From: Amnibacterium sp.
GTDB taxonomy: Bacteria > Actinomycetota > Actinomycetes > Actinomycetales > Microbacteriaceae
Length of the DNA stretch: 34,685 nt
Direction: 5' to 3'
Assembly: GCA_025936735.1 (NCBI GenBank)
Contig: JAICSU010000011.1
Coordinates: 1-34,685 of the forward strand
The translations under genes and the position numbers were made by a program. A model generated the notes under the pieces. That model ran no database searches. It was given only the letters and a program-made list of their open reading frames with translations, and was not told the DNA's origin. The number at the start of each line of letters is the position of its first letter. The stretch's first letter is position 1. Below are positions 1 through 8,742 of the stretch, in pieces.

Positions 1-231
1 ACGCTGTACGCGATCTCGAAGTCGGGCGGCAAGCTGCAGGAGGCCGGCAAGACCTTCGACGAGGCGCCCTACGGCCTGCCCGTGGCGAAGAACTCGAAGC
101 TCACGCCCGTGCTGCAGAAGGCCGTGCAGGCGCTCATCGACGACGGCACGTACAAGAAGATCCTCGACAAGTGGGGCGTCGCCGACGGCGCCGTCACCAC
201 CGCCGAGATCAACGCGGCCTCCAAGGGCTGA
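1..231 (+). CDS. Amino-acid ABC transporter substrate-binding protein (C-terminal fragment)
   Basis: The first 231 bases are open in frame 1 and end at a TGA. They encode the last 76 residues of a periplasmic-type binding protein whose start lies before the window. The tail, with [13 protein letters not shown] and a helix around [15 protein letters not shown], is the classic C-terminus of SBP family 3 proteins that bind polar amino acids such as glutamine, glutamate or cystine. The permease and ATPase follow immediately on the same strand, so this is the extracytoplasmic receptor of that importer. The ligand cannot be assigned because the binding lobe is missing. Confidence 0.88.
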   Translation, partial: TLYAISKSGGKLQEAGKTFDEAPYGLPVAKNSKLTPVLQKAVQALIDDGTYKKILDKWGVADGAVTTAEINAASKG

Positions 232-236
232 CCCCG

Positions 237-1210
237 GTGTCCGAGGGCATCCAGGCACGGCCGGCGGGGGCGGTCCCCCCGCCGGCCGGCTCGCGTGCCG
301 CGGCGGAGCCGATCAAGGCGGGCAAGCTCCGGCATCCCTGGCGGATCGTCTTCGCGGTCGTCCTGATCGCCCTGGTCGTGCTCTTCGTGATCGACGCCGC
401 CCAGCGGCAGGCCTACGGCTGGCAGTACGTCGGCAAGTACGTGTTCGACCGGCGGATCAGCGCCGCGGCCCTCGTGACCATCCAGCTGACCGTCTACTCG
501 ATGATCATCGGGGTCCTGCTCGGCCTGGTCCTCGCCGTGATGCGACTCTCGCCCAACCCGGTCGTCAAGTCGGTCGCCTGGCTCTACCTCTGGATCTTCC
601 GGGGGACGCCCGTCTACGTGCAGCTCGTGTTCTGGGGGCTCTTCTCACTGATCTATCCGCACATCTTCCTCGGCGTGCCGTGGACGAGCCTCGGGTACTC
701 GCTGAGCCTCGGCTTCATGCAGAACGCGTTCATCATCGCGTTCGTCGGCCTGGCCCTGAACGAGGCGGCCTACATGGCGGAGATCGTCCGCGCCGGCCTG
801 CTCTCCGTGGACACCGGCCAGGAGGAGGCGGCGACGGCGCTCGGCATGTCCTGGTGGCAGACGATGACGCGGATCATCATCCCGCAGGCGATGCGGGTGA
901 TCATCCCGCCGACCGGCAACGAGGTCATCTCGATGCTGAAGACCACCTCGCTGGTGGCGGCGATCCCGCTGACCACGGACCTCTACGGCGTCGCCCGGGA
1001 CATCTCCGCGGTGACCTACACGCCCATCCCGCTGCTGATCGTCGCCTCGCTCTGGTACCTGCTCTTCACCTCGATCCTGATGGTGGGGCAGTTCTTCCTC
1101 GAGAAGCGGTTCTCCCGGGGTGTGAACGCGCGGCGCCCCGATCGGGCCGCAGCCGCCGGAGTGCTGCCCGCCGCCGGCGCACCCGACGGCAACGACCTCG
1201 GAGGGAAGGG

Positions 1211-1214
<4 letters not shown>
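237..1214 (+). CDS. Polar amino-acid ABC transporter permease
   Basis: This 325-residue inner-membrane permease belongs to the His/Glu/Gln family. I chose the GTG at 237 because it lies just after the binding-protein stop; the longer track ORF begins inside that gene. The first 35 residues are Ala/Pro-rich and cytoplasmic. A membrane segment follows at about 38-53, and the BPD_transp_1 domain runs from about residue 73 to 290. The EAA loop that docks the ATPase is visible as [21 protein letters not shown]. The stop overlaps the ATPase start (ATGA), so the two are probably translationally coupled. No second permease is present, so it probably works as a homodimer. Confidence 0.92.
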
Positions 1215-1981
<767 letters not shown>

Positions 1982-2003
1982 ACCCCGACCCCGAAGGAGC
2001 CCG

Positions 2004-2705
2004 GTGCCCCGGACCGCCGTCGTCCTCCAGCACGACCCGACCATCCATCTCGGCAACATCCGCCCGGTGCTCGAGGAGCACGGGTACGCGCTGCGCGTGG
2101 TCGATGTCACGACCGAGGACGTGGATGCGATCGACCCGGCCGAGGCCGACCTCGTCGTCGTGCTCGGCGGGGAGATGGGCGCGTACGAGACCGAGGCGTA
2201 CCCCTTCCTCGAGGCCGAGCAGCGGCTGCTCCGGGCCCGGCTCGCGGCCGAGAGGCCGACGCTCGGCGTCTGCCTGGGGGCGCAGCTCATGGCGGCCGCG
2301 CTCGGCGAGCGCGTCTACAGGGGCGCCACCACGGCGATCGGCTATCGGCCCGTCGAGCCCACCGACGCGGGCGCTGCGTCCCCCATCCGCCACTTCGCGG
2401 GCGTGCCGGTGGTGCAGTGGCACGGCGACACCTTCGAGCTGCCTGCGGGGGCGACGCGCCTCGCCTCCTCGAGCGACTACGCGAACGAGGCGTTCGCGAT
2501 CGGCGGTCACGCCCTGGCCGTGCAGTTCCATCCGGAGGTCACGGATGAGATGCACGAGCGGTGGGTGGCGGACGGGTACAACGAGCTCGACGAGCACGCG
2601 ATCGACGCGGACGAGCTGCGCCGCGAGCGCCAGCGCCACTCGGCACGGATGCAGGAGGCCTCGCGTGCCGCCTTCTCGGAGTGGCTGCGCGGCCTCGCTT
2701 CCTGA
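2004..2705 (+). CDS. Class I glutamine amidotransferase domain protein
   Basis: This 233-residue protein has a GMP-synthase-like class I glutamine amidotransferase fold. The nucleophile is Cys90 in GVCLGAQLMA, and the partner His176 and Glu178 lie in AVQFHPEV, so the catalytic triad is complete. It therefore probably releases ammonia from glutamine or hydrolyses a gamma-glutamyl compound. The GTG start is supported by GAAGGAGC seven bases upstream. The gene lies 22 bases after the amino-acid importer ATPase and is probably cotranscribed with it. No synthetase domain is attached, so the acceptor is unknown; a stand-alone amidase on an imported gamma-glutamyl substrate is an inference from position only. 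Confidence 0.85.
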   Translation: MPRTAVVLQHDPTIHLGNIRPVLEEHGYALRVVDVTTEDVDAIDPAEADLVVVLGGEMGAYETEAYPFLEAEQRLLRARLAAERPTLGVCLGAQLMAAALGERVYRGATTAIGYRPVEPTDAGAASPIRHFAGVPVVQWHGDTFELPAGATRLASSSDYANEAFAIGGHALAVQFHPEVTDEMHERWVADGYNELDEHAIDADELRRERQRHSARMQEASRAAFSEWLRGLAS

Positions 2706-2715
2706 CGACGGCTCA

Positions 2716-2803
2716 GGAGCACTTGGGCAGGCTGTGAACGCCTCGGCAGGCTCCTCGTTCGCCAGGGGCCTGCCGAAGAGCTCCTGGCCTGCTCAGGTGC
2801 TCC
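2716..2803 (+). terminator. Nested inverted repeats after the amidotransferase
   Basis: An outer pair GGAGCAC (2716-2722) and GTGCTCC (2797-2803) encloses an inner pair TCGGCAGG (2743-2750) and CCTGCCGA (2769-2776). The transcript could fold into a long branched stem that would end the upstream operon before the arsR promoter. GCTCAGG occurs as a direct repeat in both outer arms. There is no T-tract, which is usual in high-GC actinobacteria. Confidence 0.5.
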
Positions 2804-2811
2804 CGACGTGG

Positions 2812-2817
2812 TACTTT
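2812..2817 (+). promoter_or_regulatory. -10 element for a leaderless arsR transcript
   Basis: TACTTT matches the actinobacterial -10 consensus TANNNT, and the preceding TGG gives an extended -10. Six bases separate it from the GTG start, so the transcript would begin at or next to the start codon. No Shine-Dalgarno sequence precedes the GTG. The -35 region is weak. Confidence 0.5.
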
Positions 2818-2823
2818 CCCCAT

Positions 2824-3165
2824 GTGGCAACTTCTCCGAGGGGAAACTCGGACGCGCTCGGGCCCGTCTTCGCGGCGCTCGCCGATCCGACGCGCCGACG
2901 GCTCGTCGACGAGCTCCGCGCCGGTGACGCGACGGTGGGCGAGCTCGCCGTCCGCCTCGGCGTCGCCGTCCCCTCCGTCTCGAAGCACCTGACCGTGCTC
3001 GAGGGTGCCGGTCTCGTGTCCCGCGAGCGCGAGGCGCAGTGGCGGCGATGCCGGCTCGAACGGGAGGCCTTCACGCGGCTGAAGGAGTGGGCCGACCACT
3101 ACGAGTCGTTGTGGACCGACAGCCTCGACCGCCTGGATGCGCGGCTCCGGCAGGAGCGGGCATGA
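2824..3165 (+). CDS. ArsR-family winged-helix transcriptional regulator
   Basis: This 113-residue protein is almost entirely an ArsR-type winged-helix domain: VFAALADPTRRRLVDELRAG, then the recognition region GVAVPSVSKHLTVLEGAGLV, then a short C-terminal helix. There is no obvious cysteine metal-binding motif, so it is more like the ArsR regulators paired with AHSA1/SRPBCC genes than a metal sensor. I chose GTG 2824 because homology begins just after it and a -10 hexamer sits six bases upstream; the track ORF extends through the previous gene in another frame. Its stop overlaps the next start (ATGA). It probably autoregulates this three-gene operon. Confidence 0.85.
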   Translation: MATSPRGNSDALGPVFAALADPTRRRLVDELRAGDATVGELAVRLGVAVPSVSKHLTVLEGAGLVSREREAQWRRCRLEREAFTRLKEWADHYESLWTDSLDRLDARLRQERA

Positions 3166-3671
3166 GCGCGGCCCGCGTGACGCGGCTGCGCCACGGGCTC
3201 GACGTCGTCCGCGAGCTGCCGGCCCCGGTCCCCCGCGTCTTCCGCGCCCTCTCCGAGCCCGCCGAGCTCCTGCTCTGGTGGGGACCGCCCGACTACCCGA
3301 TGGTGTGGTGCAGCCTCGACTTCCGCCCGGGAGGCGTGTGGCACTACCGGCTGCGCGGCCGGCGCACCGGCGAGGAGATCTGGGCGCGGGCGGTGTACGG
3401 CGAGATCGCGCCGCCCACCCGGCTGACCTATCTGGAGACGTCCTCCGATCCCGCGGGGTCGGTGACGCACGACCGGCCCCACGCCGATGTGGCCGTCGAG
3501 CTCGCGCCCGCCTCGGACGCCGCCACCGAGCTCACGATCCGCATCCGCCACCGCTCGGCGATGGACCGCGACCGGGCGATCCGCCTCGGCATCGAGACCG
3601 GGCTCGGCCGTGCCCTCGACACCCTCGAGGACGTCTTGAGCCGCACCACCACCCGACAGGAGAACCCATGA
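3162..3671 (+). CDS. SRPBCC (AHSA1-like) domain protein
   Basis: This 169-residue protein has the START-like AHSA1 fold: an N-terminal strand VVRELPAPVPRVFRALSEP, a WWGP element, then FRPGGVWHYRL and the middle strands, and a C-terminal helix. Such proteins form a hydrophobic pocket and very often sit next to an ArsR regulator, where they may bind the signalling ligand or act as an accessory. The ATG at 3162 overlaps the arsR stop by four bases, and its own stop overlaps the following hydrolase start by four bases, so the three are translationally coupled. The ligand is unknown. Confidence 0.85.
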   Translation: MSAARVTRLRHGLDVVRELPAPVPRVFRALSEPAELLLWWGPPDYPMVWCSLDFRPGGVWHYRLRGRRTGEEIWARAVYGEIAPPTRLTYLETSSDPAGSVTHDRPHADVAVELAPASDAATELTIRIRHRSAMDRDRAIRLGIETGLGRALDTLEDVLSRTTTRQENP

Positions 3672-4438
3672 CCGACACCGTGCAGTCCGCGGACGGAACC
3701 GCCATCGCCTACGAGGTCCACGGCGCGGGACCGGTGCTCGTGCTGGTCGACGGGGCGATGTGCTTCCGGGACAGCGGACCGATGCGGGGCATCGCGGACG
3801 CCATCGGCGACCGCCTCCGCGTGGTGCTGTACGACCGCCGTGGCCGCGGGGCCTCAGGCGACACCGCCCCCTACGCCGTCGAACGCGAGATCGAGGACCT
3901 CGCCGCGATCATCGATGCGGTCGGCGCACCCGCCGCGCTGTTCGGCATATCCTCCGGCGGCGCGCTCGCGCTGCGGGCGGCGGCGGCCCTCGACGCCGTC
4001 ACCCGGGTCGCGGTCTACGAGCCGCCCTACATGCCCGAGCCGGCCGTCGCCGGCGCCCACGCCTACACGGCGGAGCTCACGGACGCGCTCGGTCGCGGGG
4101 ACAGGGGCGCAGCCGTCGAGGCGTTCCTGCGCCGGGTCGGCCTGCCCCCTGAGGCGGTCGCGGGCATGCGGCACTCGCCCGCCTGGGCCGGCATGGAGGC
4201 CCTGGCGCCGACGCTCGCCTACGACGACGCCGCCATGGGAGACGGTCGCGTGCCGAGGTTCGACGGTCTCGCCGCTCCGGTGCTCGCACTCGCCGGCGGC
4301 GCGTCTCCCGACTTCCTCCAGTACGGGGCCCGCGCGGTCGCGGAGACGGCGGGCGGCAGGTTCGACGTGCTCGACGGCCAGACCCACGACATCGCCCCCG
4401 GCGTCGCCGCTGCCGCCCTGATCGACTTCGTGAGCTGA
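3668..4438 (+). CDS. Alpha/beta hydrolase
   Basis: This 256-residue cytoplasmic hydrolase has the usual fold. A strand VLVLVDGAM takes the oxyanion-hole position, followed by LYDRRGRGASG. The nucleophile elbow GISSG places Ser95, and the catalytic histidine is probably His240 in GQTHDIAP near the C-terminus. The cap region between about residues 120 and 190 is helical. There is no signal peptide. It is the last gene of the ArsR-SRPBCC-hydrolase operon and overlaps the SRPBCC gene by ATGA. The substrate is unknown; its coupling to a ligand-binding SRPBCC protein suggests a small hydrophobic ester or lactone. Confidence 0.83.
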   Translation: MTDTVQSADGTAIAYEVHGAGPVLVLVDGAMCFRDSGPMRGIADAIGDRLRVVLYDRRGRGASGDTAPYAVEREIEDLAAIIDAVGAPAALFGISSGGALALRAAAALDAVTRVAVYEPPYMPEPAVAGAHAYTAELTDALGRGDRGAAVEAFLRRVGLPPEAVAGMRHSPAWAGMEALAPTLAYDDAAMGDGRVPRFDGLAAPVLALAGGASPDFLQYGARAVAETAGGRFDVLDGQTHDIAPGVAAAALIDFVS

Positions 4439-4466
4439 CGGGTTGGGGCCGCCGGCCCAGCCCGTC
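4437..4466. terminator. Bidirectional hairpin terminator
   Basis: GACGGG and CCCGTC frame an inner TGGGGCC / GGCCCA pairing, making an almost continuous stem of about 13 bp. It overlaps the TGA of the hydrolase on one side and the TGA of the 48-residue minus-strand ORF on the other, so it serves both convergent genes. Confidence 0.7.
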
Positions 4467-4611
4467 AGTGCGACGCCGGGCGCGTCGACCGGCGGTCGGC
4501 GAGACGGACCGCCCTGCCGACGAACAGGGCGACGAGCGCGGCGGCGGCCAGCCAGGCGCCGGTGACCACCGGCACGAGGACGGCGGGCCCGAGCGAGAGC
4601 AGATCGTCCAT
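4465..4611 (-). CDS. Small single-pass membrane protein (48 aa)
   Basis: This ORF is too short for the supplied track. It encodes 48 residues: a short N-terminus MDDLLSLGP, a hydrophobic segment at about residues 9-32 (VLVPVVTGAWLAAAALVALF), and a basic C-terminus rich in Arg. This is a plausible one-pass membrane peptide with a cytoplasmic positive tail. The ATG is preceded by GAAGGAGGC, but the purine run ends only one base from the ATG, too close for normal ribosome binding; a TACGAA hexamer six bases upstream suggests a leaderless start instead. It lies 132 bases downstream of the DUF2156 gene on the same strand, and its stop forms one side of a shared terminator. I do not recognise the family. 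Confidence 0.55.
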   Translation of the reverse strand: MDDLLSLGPAVLVPVVTGAWLAAAALVALFVGRAVRLADRRSTRPASH

Positions 4612-4617
4612 GCCTCC

Positions 4618-4623
4618 TTCGTA
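4618..4623 (-). promoter_or_regulatory. Possible -10 element upstream of the 48-aa gene
   Basis: TACGAA stands six bases before the ATG. It matches TANNNT except for the last base, so it is a weak leaderless-promoter candidate. Confidence 0.3.
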
Positions 4624-4743
4624 CCCGGGCCGCACTGAGACGGCGGAAAGATGCGGGCCGCCCGACGCCCCGCCCTGCGCCGAACCCGGCCATGCCCTGA
4701 CGGCCCGTTCGGACTCGGCGCTGCCCTGAGGGGGCGAACCGGG

Positions 4744-7236
4744 TCAGCGCAGGGCGCCGGCGAGCCGGGCCATGTCCGGCAGCGACATGTCGGGCAGGTA
4801 GGCCCGCGCGATCGCGATCCCGATGCTCGGCAGGGCGAGCGGGTCGGGGAACGCCAGCACCACGGGCCGCAGCTCCGGCTGGAACTTCTCCTTGAACGCG
4901 GCCAGCGACCGGAAGCCGTAGGCGGGCTCGAGGATCCGCGCGAGCGCCCCGAGCGCTCGCGGGAGCTCGCCCTCACCCGACGCCGCGAGCGGAGCGACGG
5001 ACAGGCTGAGGAACTCCGCTCCCTCGTCCCGCAGCTGCAGCGCCATCGAGGCGATGAGGAACTCCATCACCCCGTTCATCCCGCCCGTGCGGCGGCGCAT
5101 GAAGTCGAGGGTCCAGCCGACGACGACGCCGTCGCGGTACGTGGGCAGCCAGCTCGTCACCCCTTCGACCCGGTCGTCGGGACCCACCGCGAGCAGCAGG
5201 CGGACCTCCGGGTCCTTCAGCTCCTCGATCCCGCCGAGCGTGAACTCGAGCTCCGGCAGCCGCCGGTCGGCGACCCACTCCTCCGAGATGGCGGTGATCT
5301 GGGACCGCCGAACGAGGGAGCAGTGCTCCCAGTCGGTTCCCACGGCGGTGACGCCGGCGCGCTCGGCCCGGTTGATCGAGGACCGGACGTCCTGCCACCG
5401 CTTCCCCTTCATGGCGAAGGACCGGGGGTCGATGACCGTGTCCTCGCCGATCAGGAGCGAGGGCCAGGACCGCGCCTCATCACCCAGAGCGTCCGCGAAC
5501 GCGGGCCGCACGGCGTAGAAGACGGGGGTGAGGCCGGCGTCGTCGCAGAAGAGCGCGAACTCCGCGGCGGCCGCCATGCGCCCGTCCTCCGGGCCGACGG
5601 GCTCCCCGACGGTGATGGCGACACCGTTCACCTCGCGGAACGCGACGGCATGGGCCGCGTCGGCGGCGAACCAGTAGCGGTTGCCGCGCCAGAGCGCCAT
5701 GTGCCCGAGCGATCCCGCGGATCCGCGGCGCAGGATCGACCGCACGCGGTCGAGGTCCCCGGTTGCGGGCGCCGCCCGGCGGGACAGTGCGGCGACGGCG
5801 AGCGCGCCGAGCAGCACGAGCCAGGCGATCGGCCCCGTCCAGTCGAAGAGCTGCTCCGCGGCGTCGGTCTGCGGCACGAAGTCGAGCCGCCGGAGTCGGA
5901 GGAATCCGACCGGCACGTACCGCTCGGGCAGGTCGCGAAGCAGGTCGAGCAGGCCGACGTGCGGCACGAACTGCTGCCGCAGCAGGAGTCCGACGCCGAT
6001 GTAGAGCACCGCCGTGGCGGCGAGCCCGCCGGCGACGACGACCGCGAATCCGACGGCAGCGCGGCGCGACGGCCGGACGTCGATGTGCCGGAGCGTCGCG
6101 AGCACGGCGATGGCCACTCCCGCGGGCACCCCGACGGCGAGGATCGTCTGCAGGTTCGGTCCGGCGGCTCCGCTCCGCGTGATCAGCTCGTCCGGGTCGA
6201 GCACGGCGGGCAGGAAGCCGTAGTAGATGCCCGCGAGCACGGCGAGAAGGGCGTTCACGCCGACGGCGACCAGGGCCGCGATGCGCCTGCCGCGCCACAT
6301 CGCGAAGGACGCGAGCAGGAGCACCACGAGCGGGAGCAGGGTCATCAGCACCGCGCCGGGCCCGTTCAGCCGCGCCAGCGCGATGTCGTGGACGCACCCG
6401 GGCGGCGGATGCGGCAGCCGGCATGCCGCGCGGAGGCGGCCGAGCGGCGGCAGGGTGTCACGGAAGAGGAGCCCGAGCGGCCGGAGCAGCCCGTAGCCGC
6501 GGGGAACGGCGAGGGCGACCAGGGGTCCGAGGGCGCTGACGGCGACGAGCGACGCCATCAGGCTCCTCGCCTCATGGTGCGAGCTGCGCGGCCACGTGAG
6601 GGTCGGCCGGCGACGGGCGAGCAGCAGACCGAGCCCGAGGCCGGCGACGGCCGCGAGCAGCCGATAGAGGTCGCCCGGCTGGCCCGAGTACAGCAGCACG
6701 ACGACCGCGCCGGACAGCCCGATCAACCGGATCCGCCGCCGCCACAGCGGACCGCTGACCGCGCTGGCGGTCAGGAGCGCGCCGAGCACCGGCGTGAGGG
6801 GCCCGGCCGCCGGAGCCCCGTCCGCGGGCGTCGTCCAGAAGGCATGGTCGAGCATGCCGAGCGACTGCAGCGCCACCCCGACGGTCACCCCGACGAACGA
6901 GGTCATCATGTAGGCGAGCACGGTCCAGGCGGTGCCGAGCACCCGCTCCACCGGCACGAGCACGGCGAGCACCGCGAGGACGCCGACGACGAGCCCCACG
7001 ACCGTCCGCGGCACGAAGATCCCGGCCCAGAGGGCGATCAGCTCGAGCGGGTGGTGACCCGCGGCGGACGGGGGCACCTCCGCCAGCAGGGGCGCGCGCA
7101 CCAGCGAACCGTCGGCGATGCCGACGACCACGAGCAGCACGGCCAGCACGCAGGAGGCAGGGCTCCTCCGCACCGCGTGCAGCAGTCGGCGCGCGGATGC
7201 GGTGTGGCCAGGCGAGGTGGCGACGGCGGCGCTCAC
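4744..7236 (-). CDS. MprF/LysX-like DUF2156 membrane protein (aminoacyl-lipid synthase candidate)
   Basis: This 830-residue protein has two parts. The first roughly 500 residues are a multi-pass membrane domain with many hydrophobic helices, for example LAVLLVVVGIA and VVGLVVGVLAVLAVLVPVERVLG. The rest is a soluble DUF2156 (GNAT-like) domain beginning near GDLDRVRSILRRGSAGSLGHMALW and including NRYWFAADAAHAVAF, FAMKGKRWQDVRSSINRAERAG and GGMNGVMEFLIASMAL. This is the arrangement of tRNA-dependent phosphatidylglycerol aminoacyl transferases that move Lys or Ala onto membrane lipid. I chose the GTG at 7236 because it overlaps the upstream hydrolase stop (GTGA); the track ORF's 1155 residues include out-of-frame sequence. 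The amino acid and lipid acceptor are not predictable from sequence alone. Confidence 0.85.
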   Translation of the reverse strand: MSAAVATSPGHTASARRLLHAVRRSPASCVLAVLLVVVGIADGSLVRAPLLAEVPPSAAGHHPLELIALWAGIFVPRTVVGLVVGVLAVLAVLVPVERVLGTAWTVLAYMMTSFVGVTVGVALQSLGMLDHAFWTTPADGAPAAGPLTPVLGALLTASAVSGPLWRRRIRLIGLSGAVVVLLYSGQPGDLYRLLAAVAGLGLGLLLARRRPTLTWPRSSHHEARSLMASLVAVSALGPLVALAVPRGYGLLRPLGLLFRDTLPPLGRLRAACRLPHPPPGCVHDIALARLNGPGAVLMTLLPLVVLLLASFAMWRGRRIAALVAVGVNALLAVLAGIYYGFLPAVLDPDELITRSGAAGPNLQTILAVGVPAGVAIAVLATLRHIDVRPSRRAAVGFAVVVAGGLAATAVLYIGVGLLLRQQFVPHVGLLDLLRDLPERYVPVGFLRLRRLDFVPQTDAAEQLFDWTGPIAWLVLLGALAVAALSRRAAPATGDLDRVRSILRRGSAGSLGHMALWRGNRYWFAADAAHAVAFREVNGVAITVGEPVGPEDGRMAAAAEFALFCDDAGLTPVFYAVRPAFADALGDEARSWPSLLIGEDTVIDPRSFAMKGKRWQDVRSSINRAERAGVTAVGTDWEHCSLVRRSQITAISEEWVADRRLPELEFTLGGIEELKDPEVRLLLAVGPDDRVEGVTSWLPTYRDGVVVGWTLDFMRRRTGGMNGVMEFLIASMALQLRDEGAEFLSLSVAPLAASGEGELPRALGALARILEPAYGFRSLAAFKEKFQPELRPVVLAFPDPLALPSIGIAIARAYLPDMSLPDMARLAGALR

Positions 7237-8528
7237 GAGATCCCCCACCACGGCAGGAGCTCGGGAAGGCCCCAGGCGAACCCCGCCGCCCCCGTGTTCC
7301 AGTTGTGCGCGAGGCCGGGCAGCACCCGGGTCGTCGTGCGCATGCCGGCGGCGCGCGACGCGGCGGCGAGCTCCGGCGTCGCCGCCCCGTAGCGCTTGTC
7401 GCCTGCGCCCACGCAGTAGAGCGCGAACGTGTGCCGGTAGGGCGCCAGTCGATGCATGATCGCGATGGGCTGGGCGGCCTCCCACGCGGTCCGACTGCCC
7501 CGGAAGGCGTCGTGCAGGGTGCGAGCGATCGACCCGTTGATCGGGCCGAGCTCCGAGGAGATCGCGAGGTACGACCCGAAGATCGCGGGGAAGCCCGCTC
7601 CGAACTGCGCGGCGCAGGTGCCGCCCTCCGAGAAGCCCGCCACGGTCCATTCCCGCCGGTTCGGCGCGACCGGCAGGTTCCGCAGCACCCACTCCCGCAC
7701 GTCGTCGACCACGTACCGCTGCACGTTCCCCATCCGTGAGTCCACGCACATCGGGTTCACGTTCGGGGCACCGAGCTGGTCGGGCGCGACGACGACGGGG
7801 GCCAGCCCGTGATGCGCGCGGGCGATCCCGTCCAGGGTGGCCTGCAGGTTCCCGGCGAGGAAGACGTCGGAGGGGCCACCCGGCTGGCCGGAGAAGGCGA
7901 TCACGACCGGCAGCCGCGGCGGGTGGGCCACCCGGGCGGCGGGCGGCAAGTAGATCCAGGCGGGCCGGGCGTGCCAGTGCGAATCGGTGCCGGGGATGTC
8001 GACGGTGCCGGTCGTCGGCAGGGAGGCCGGCGCCCGCCAGCCGCGCAGGGCCGCCACCGCATCGTCGCCGGAGTGCACGGACAGGGCCGAGATGTCCGTG
8101 ACGCCGAACACGTCGCCGAGCTTGGGGAAGTAGGCCACGTCCCTGTTGATCATCAGGCCGCCCGCTGCGACGGCGACCACGATCGTGAGCACCGCGACGA
8201 CCCTGCGCCACCAGCGCGTCCCCACGAGGTTGCCGATGGCGAGCCCGACCCCCGCGCCCGCTCCGGCGGCGGCGGCTCGGATGACCAGGGAGGCGGGGAC
8301 GCCGAACAGGTCGTCGACGTCGACCACGACGACCACGAGGAGGGAACCGGCGAGGGCGCCGATGCCGGCCGCGAGCAGCACGAGGGGCTCCCAGATCCGG
8401 ACACGCATGCGGACGCCGGGCATCGGCAGCAGCAGCGCGAGGGCGAGCACGCCGGCGACCGCGTAGACCGGTGCCAGCACGCGCACCGACTCGATCGGCA
8501 GCCCAAGCAGCCAGCCCTGCGGCGTCAC
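7233..8528 (-). CDS. Membrane-anchored alpha/beta hydrolase (esterase family)
   Basis: This protein is about 431 residues. Four membrane segments come first (near VLAPVYAVAGVLALALLL, EPLVLLAAGIGALAGSLLVVVVV, SLVIRAAAAGAGAGVGLAI and VVAVLTIVVAVAAGGLMI). A PF00756-like esterase domain follows and would face outside the cell. Visible elements are LPVVIAFSGQPGG, VVVAPDQLG, the nucleophile elbow VAGFSEGG and a late LPGLAHNW histidine. The start is uncertain: GTG 8528 gives a short N-terminus before the first helix and has AGGG seven bases upstream, while GTG 8579 would add 17 residues. Its stop overlaps the DUF2156 start, so the two are translationally coupled. A role in removing aminoacyl groups from lipid made by its partner is an inference. 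Confidence 0.8.
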   Translation of the reverse strand: MTPQGWLLGLPIESVRVLAPVYAVAGVLALALLLPMPGVRMRVRIWEPLVLLAAGIGALAGSLLVVVVVDVDDLFGVPASLVIRAAAAGAGAGVGLAIGNLVGTRWWRRVVAVLTIVVAVAAGGLMINRDVAYFPKLGDVFGVTDISALSVHSGDDAVAALRGWRAPASLPTTGTVDIPGTDSHWHARPAWIYLPPAARVAHPPRLPVVIAFSGQPGGPSDVFLAGNLQATLDGIARAHHGLAPVVVAPDQLGAPNVNPMCVDSRMGNVQRYVVDDVREWVLRNLPVAPNRREWTVAGFSEGGTCAAQFGAGFPAIFGSYLAISSELGPINGSIARTLHDAFRGSRTAWEAAQPIAIMHRLAPYRHTFALYCVGAGDKRYGAATPELAAASRAAGMRTTTRVLPGLAHNWNTGAAGFAWGLPELLPWWGIS

Positions 8529-8742
8529 GGTCGTGCCCTGCGGCCCGGACGGACCCCCCAGGATCGCATCGGCGATCACCTCCGACGCGCCATCCTCACC
8601 GCCGTGCGCTGAGGTGCCGCAAAGGATCACCCGCGCGGCCACCCTCGTCGTGTTCGGCCGGCTCGGAGGCGGCATGCCGCAGCCTCGAAGGCGATGTCCG
8701 GGTGGGCGCGACACCATCCGGACCAAGAAGAGGGAGGACGAC

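Noticed and set aside
4609-4620. Classic Shine-Dalgarno for the 48-aa gene
   Set aside because: GAAGGAGG ends one base from the ATG, too close to function normally. The start may be leaderless instead.
4651-7392. Plus-strand ORF of 913 residues
   Set aside because: It lies opposite the DUF2156 gene, is low-complexity Arg/Gly/Glu/Pro/His, and has no recognisable domain. The minus strand shows clear membrane and DUF2156 motifs, so this is a GC-rich shadow.
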